DNA from: an uncultured Prevotellaceae bacterium | GTDB taxonomy: Bacteria; Bacteroidota; Bacteroidia; Bacteroidales; Bacteroidaceae | Reading direction: 5' to 3' | NCBI GenBank assembly: GCA_946187025.1 | Contig: CAMHPM010000047.1 | Span: forward strand, 1-8,967 | DNA length: 8,967 nucleotides | Position numbers and translations under genes: made by a program | Shown: positions 5,651-8,967 of the stretch, piece after piece | How positions within the stretch are numbered: position 1 is the stretch's first letter | Layout: each line of letters opens with the position of its first letter | Notes under the pieces: model-generated | The model's input: the letters and a program-made list of their open reading frames with translations, nothing else | Told to the model about the DNA's origin: nothing | Databases searched by the model: none

Positions 5651-5774
5651 GACTTTAAGTTTCTGTTAAACGCACATGCTTTAAGTCTCTGTTAAATGCA
5701 AGGCTTTAAGTTTATGTCAAGTGTACAGACTTCAAGTTTATACTAAACTCACAGACTTTAGTTTATGTAAAACG
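5651..5774. repeat. Degenerate 25-27 bp tandem repeats after tRNA-Pro
   Basis: Five units start at 5651, 5678, 5703, 5728 and 5754, each around the consensus RCTTTAAGTTTNTGTTAAA with a short variable remainder. Steps are 27, 25, 25 and 26 bp. The block begins five bases after the tRNA and ends just before the GC-rich hairpin, so it should be in the tRNA precursor transcript as an AU-rich trailer. I do not recognise the family. Confidence 0.7.
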
Positions 5775-5777
5775 ATT

Positions 5778-5807
5778 GGACCCGCTCGGCAGTTGCCGGG
5801 CGGGTCC
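5778..5807. terminator. GC-rich hairpin, probable terminator
   Basis: GGACCCGC (5778-5785) pairs with GCGGGTCC (5800-5807), continued inward by a T-G wobble and CGGCA/TGCCG, giving about 14 pairs around a tiny loop. The plus-strand tail is TCTGTTAGGTGTT and the minus-strand tail is AATCGTTTTACAT; neither is a clean T-run. Position suits ending the tRNA transcript and possibly also the large gene that ends at 5932. The 120 bp between the hairpin and that gene hold only short, weak palindromes. Confidence 0.55.
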
Positions 5808-5931
5808 TCTGTTAGGTGTTCTCACTAATCTAGGTTAGTTGAAATTCTGTCTTAATGTCCTGTGTTTTCAGGTATATTTTCATCCTGAGTCTTCAGGTGT
5901 CATATGGTGTGTATCCGTAGAATCTGGGTGT

Positions 5932-8900
5932 TTAGAAGCGTCCTCCAGCTCCCATGTTTCCACCGCCACGGTTGCCACCCATGCCTCCGGCTCCCATGTT
6001 GCCTCCGCCGTTACGTCCACCAGCTTGCTGGCCCGGGCCTTGCTGTATGCCTTGAGCGGCGTTTTCGCGTTCCATGTTGGCGCGGTAGGTTTCACGTTCC
6101 TGGCGTTCCTGACGTACTTCGCGACGCTGGCTTGCTGTTCCGAAGAGACGGAATCGGTAGATGAATGTTGCCATGACGTAGCTGCTGGTGCTTGTGGTCC
6201 ATGTGTCGGTACGTCCGTTGGCCGATACGTTGCGGTTGAAGTTGCTACGTTGGTTGAGGATATCGTTCCAGCGGAGAGAGATTGTTGCTGAACGTCCTTT
6301 GAGGAATCGGTAGCTTACTTGTGCGTTCCAGATTGCTTCGTTGGTGTTAGCCTCGCGTGATGCGTATCCGCGGCGGCTGCTCATTCCGAAGTCGGTTGAA
6401 TATCCCCATCCGTTGTCGAAGTTTCCTGTTGTGGAGAATCCGTAGCCGAAGTTGTAAGTGTCAGGACTTGTTACGTCGATATATTTGTTGTCCTGGTGGT
6501 TGAAGTTGAAGTTTCCGTATGCACGGATGTCCCAGTTGTCCCAGCGGTAGCTGACGCTCACGTTTCCGTTGATACCAAGGTTGTTGGTTTGGTTCTTCAC
6601 GTCTCTGTATTTTGCGACTGGCTGCCCGTTCATGCCGATTTTGGCTTCGAATCGGTTAATCGTGGTTCCTCCGTCTGGGGTTACAAAGATGGTGTTTCCG
6701 TTTTCGTCGGTCTCTTTAAGGGCGAGATAGCTCATATTGTTTGAGTAGCTTCCTGATACGGATGTGTTGAGCATGAATCGTTCGTTGGCAAAGAGTGGGG
6801 TGTTGAAACCGAAGTTTGCATTTGCGTTCCAGTTGCCGTTGATGTTCATTGGTGTTGTTTCTGCATGACCGTCGTCGTCGTCGTATTGTGTCTTGCTGCT
6901 GATTCTGTTCATTGTGTTGCTGAACGACAGGCGTGCGTTGAGGGTCTGCATTGTAGCTGTGATATAGTTGTTCCAGTTGAAGCTGAATGTGTTCTGGAAT
7001 GAGTTCTTCAGTTCTGGGTTACCATGTCGGATGTTGAGTGGGTTGCTGTTATCGGTCATTTCGATCATGTCGGTGATTGATGGCTGGCTCATACTTCCGC
7101 GGTATGAGAAGTTGAGTTGGTTCTGACGGTTGATTCGGTAGCGGAAGTCGAGTGTAGGTGATACTTGGAAGAAGTTACGTGTTGTGTCAACGTCTTCGCC
7201 CATGTATTTCATTTGCAAGTGTTGGTGTTGTGGCCGCATCTGTACACCGATGGATGATGTGATGAAGTTGTTGTTCCAGCGCAACTGGAGGTTGATGTTG
7301 TGGTTGCCATCTACATTGGTGTTGTAGTTACTGAGGTCGGAGCTGCGATATAGCTGCTCGTTGGCGTAGAACCAGTCTGGGAGGTATCCGAGTATGTTGA
7401 GGATTGAGTCGCCCAGTGTTTCATAATTAGGTGTGATGCCTGTACCGCGTTGTACGAGGTCGTATGTGTCGCTGTTGTTTTTGCGGTGGCTGTAGCTGTA
7501 GTTGTAGCTTGTCTGGAGTATGAGGTTTCGTGCAATCGGTTCGCTGTATGTGAATCCGATGCTGAAGTTCTTGCTGCGGTTTGGTGTTGTACGGTAGCGG
7601 TAGATTGGTGCGATACTGTCGAGTCTGTAGTATGTCACGTTTGATGCGTTGAAGTTTTTGCTGTCGCTGTTGTTGAATCCGATGTTACCGCTGAGCGAGA
7701 AGTTGCGTCCTTGCTTGTTGTAGAAGCGTCGGTTGAGTGTCCAGTTTGCACTTGCGCTCTTGTTGTTGCTGAATGTGCGTGATGCTGATAAGTTCTTGTT
7801 TACGAACTGGTTGCCCATGAGTATGGTGAGTTCGTCCCATTGGCGCAGTGGGTTGGTGATTTCGTCGAAGTCGTATGGGTTGGCGTTGTATGTTGCGTTT
7901 TCGCCACTGCTCTTCGATGCTGAGCCTCCGAATCCGAATGTAGGGCGTACGAGCAGTGTGGTTGCAGAGTCGAGTTTCACTTCGATCTTCATGTCGCCGT
8001 TTCCGTTGTCGCTGTGGTTGCGGCTTGAGTTGGTGCGGTCGGAGAATGTTGTTATGGCACGTACATAGTTCTCGGATGCTGAGCGTGATTCGTTTTCGCG
8101 TATGTTGGTGTTGTAGCGTATGTTACCGCCGATTTCGTATTTGTCGCGTTGTGATGCCACGGCGTTCAGACCGATCTGGCCGGAGCGTGAGAGTCCGTTG
8201 GTCTTGCTTGAGTTTCCGTTTCCGATGAGCGACATCTGGAATGTGTCGTCAACAAATCGCTGGAGTGTGAATCGGCTTTGCAGTTGTTCGGCGGTTCCTG
8301 CTCCGAGGTTGACGTTTCCGAACATACCGCGGTTCATGCCTTTCTTCAGGGTGAGGTCGATTACGGTCTCTTCCTGTCCGTCGGCAATACCGGTGAGGCG
8401 CTCGTTGTCGCTGGCCTTGTCGTAGGTCTTGATCTTATCTACGATTTCGGTCGGTATGTTTTTCATGGCCATGTTGCGGTCGTTGGAGAAGAATTCCTTT
8501 CCGTTGACGAGTATCTTGCTGATGGTCTTACCGTTGATCTTGATGCCGCCTTCGTTGTCAACCTCGGCTCCTGGGAGTTTCTTTACGAGGTCTTCGAGTA
8601 CAGAGCCTTCAGGCACTTTGAATGCGTCGGCATTGAAGATGATGGTGTCTTCCTTTACTTCCATTTGTGGCAGTTCGCCGGTTACGACGGCTGCTGTCAG
8701 GAGCACGCTGTTTGGTGTAAGCAACACGGTTCCCACGTTGTGGATGGTTTCTCCGTTCTTGATTGTGACCTTACGGAAGAAGTTGTGGTAGCCGAGGTAG
8801 GACACCTTTACTATATATGTGCCTTCCTCAACACTCTTGATGGTGAATCCACCCATGGTGTTTGTCACACCGCCTGCCACCATCTTGGTGGTGTCTTCGG

Positions 8901-8967
8901 TCATGACCTGAATTGTGGCGCGCACGAGTACTTCGGCGTTTTCAGAGTCTTTGATAAATCCTGTGAC
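5932..8967 (-). CDS. Outer-membrane beta-barrel protein with carboxypeptidase-regulatory and plug domains (5' partial)
   Basis: The frame is open to the right edge, so 1011 residues are visible and the start with its signal peptide lies outside. Counted from the edge, residues 1-85 are a carboxypeptidase-regulatory-like beta-sandwich (VTGFIKDSENAEVL, GGFTIKSVEEGTYIVKVSYLGY). Residues 95-205 form a TonB-receptor-like plug (LEDLVKKLPGAEVD, KILVNGKEFFSNDRNMAMKNIP, EIVDKIKTYDKASD). Residues ~215-942 are amphipathic strands rich in Asn, Ser, Tyr and Arg, the OMP_b-brl_3 (PF14905) type of barrel, ending in TFIYRFRLF. A 69-residue tail follows: a charged stretch (REVRQERQERETYRANMERE), then Gly/Asn/Met-rich repeats (GGNMGAGG) ending in RF. 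Such proteins sit in the outer membrane of Bacteroidetes; substrate and partners are unknown, and no SusD partner is seen on the visible downstream side. The barrel looks complete, without stops or shifts. Confidence 0.85.
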   Translation of the reverse strand, partial: VTGFIKDSENAEVLVRATIQVMTEDTTKMVAGGVTNTMGGFTIKSVEEGTYIVKVSYLGYHNFFRKVTIKNGETIHNVGTVLLTPNSVLLTAAVVTGELPQMEVKEDTIIFNADAFKVPEGSVLEDLVKKLPGAEVDNEGGIKINGKTISKILVNGKEFFSNDRNMAMKNIPTEIVDKIKTYDKASDNERLTGIADGQEETVIDLTLKKGMNRGMFGNVNLGAGTAEQLQSRFTLQRFVDDTFQMSLIGNGNSSKTNGLSRSGQIGLNAVASQRDKYEIGGNIRYNTNIRENESRSASENYVRAITTFSDRTNSSRNHSDNGNGDMKIEVKLDSATTLLVRPTFGFGGSASKSSGENATYNANPYDFDEITNPLRQWDELTILMGNQFVNKNLSASRTFSNNKSASANWTLNRRFYNKQGRNFSLSGNIGFNNSDSKNFNASNVTYYRLDSIAPIYRYRTTPNRSKNFSIGFTYSEPIARNLILQTSYNYSYSHRKNNSDTYDLVQRGTGITPNYETLGDSILNILGYLPDWFYANEQLYRSSDLSNYNTNVDGNHNINLQLRWNNNFITSSIGVQMRPQHQHLQMKYMGEDVDTTRNFFQVSPTLDFRYRINRQNQLNFSYRGSMSQPSITDMIEMTDNSNPLNIRHGNPELKNSFQNTFSFNWNNYITATMQTLNARLSFSNTMNRISSKTQYDDDDGHAETTPMNINGNWNANANFGFNTPLFANERFMLNTSVSGSYSNNMSYLALKETDENGNTIFVTPDGGTTINRFEAKIGMNGQPVAKYRDVKNQTNNLGINGNVSVSYRWDNWDIRAYGNFNFNHQDNKYIDVTSPDTYNFGYGFSTTGNFDNGWGYSTDFGMSSRRGYASREANTNEAIWNAQVSYRFLKGRSATISLRWNDILNQRSNFNRNVSANGRTDTWTTSTSSYVMATFIYRFRLFGTASQRREVRQERQERETYRANMERENAAQGIQQGPGQQAGGRNGGGNMGAGGMGGNRGGGNMGAGGRF

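Noticed and set aside
5574..5807. Attachment site of an integrated element at the tRNA 3' end
   Set aside because: No second copy of the tRNA 3' end, integrase or mobile genes are visible; the repeats after the tRNA do not match the tRNA.

Overview
The window looks like chromosomal DNA from a gut-type member of the Bacteroidales, probably near Prevotellaceae or Muribaculaceae; the genus cannot be fixed from the sequence. The clues are Bacteroidetes-type promoters (a -33 TTG and a -7 TAnnTTTG), weak or absent Shine-Dalgarno sequences, a class III fructose-bisphosphatase, a DUF362 ferredoxin protein, a carboxypeptidase-regulatory/plug/beta-barrel outer-membrane protein, and a secreted protein with a type IX-like C-terminal domain. 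All protein genes lie on the minus strand; only a tRNA-Pro(CGG) is on the plus strand.

Layout, left to right. (1) 1-186: the N-terminus of class III fructose-1,6-bisphosphatase, cut by the left edge, with its promoter at 212-241. (2) 211-779: a gene-free stretch largely filled by a degenerate minisatellite with a 21-22 bp period, containing a perfect 22-bp inverted repeat. (3) 780-3954: a two-gene surface operon. A 157-aa secreted protein with a sorting-domain-like C-terminus precedes a ~900-aa secreted beta-helix protein of the Cthe_2159 carbohydrate-binding type. The last part of the beta-helix protein appears displaced by a frameshift near 960-975. (4) 3989-4057: a terminator whose T-rich tail overlaps the next operon's promoter. 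(5) 4121-5251: a DUF362 protein with two 4Fe-4S clusters and a His-rich segment. (6) 5252-5573: a divergent regulatory region with a second 22-bp tandem array in the presumed leader of the DUF362 gene, plus a near-consensus tRNA promoter. (7) 5574-5646: tRNA-Pro, followed by a third degenerate array (25-27 bp period) and a strong GC-rich hairpin. (8) 5932-8967: a large outer-membrane beta-barrel protein with a Gly-rich tail; its start lies beyond the right edge.

The protein content is familiar for the order: central carbon metabolism, a redox protein and cell-surface proteins. The part that known gene families do not explain is the set of three intergenic minisatellites. They are unrelated in sequence but similar in period (about two or slightly more DNA helical turns), and they flank ordinary genes. 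They are the best candidates here for something undescribed, though nothing in the sequence alone proves a function.
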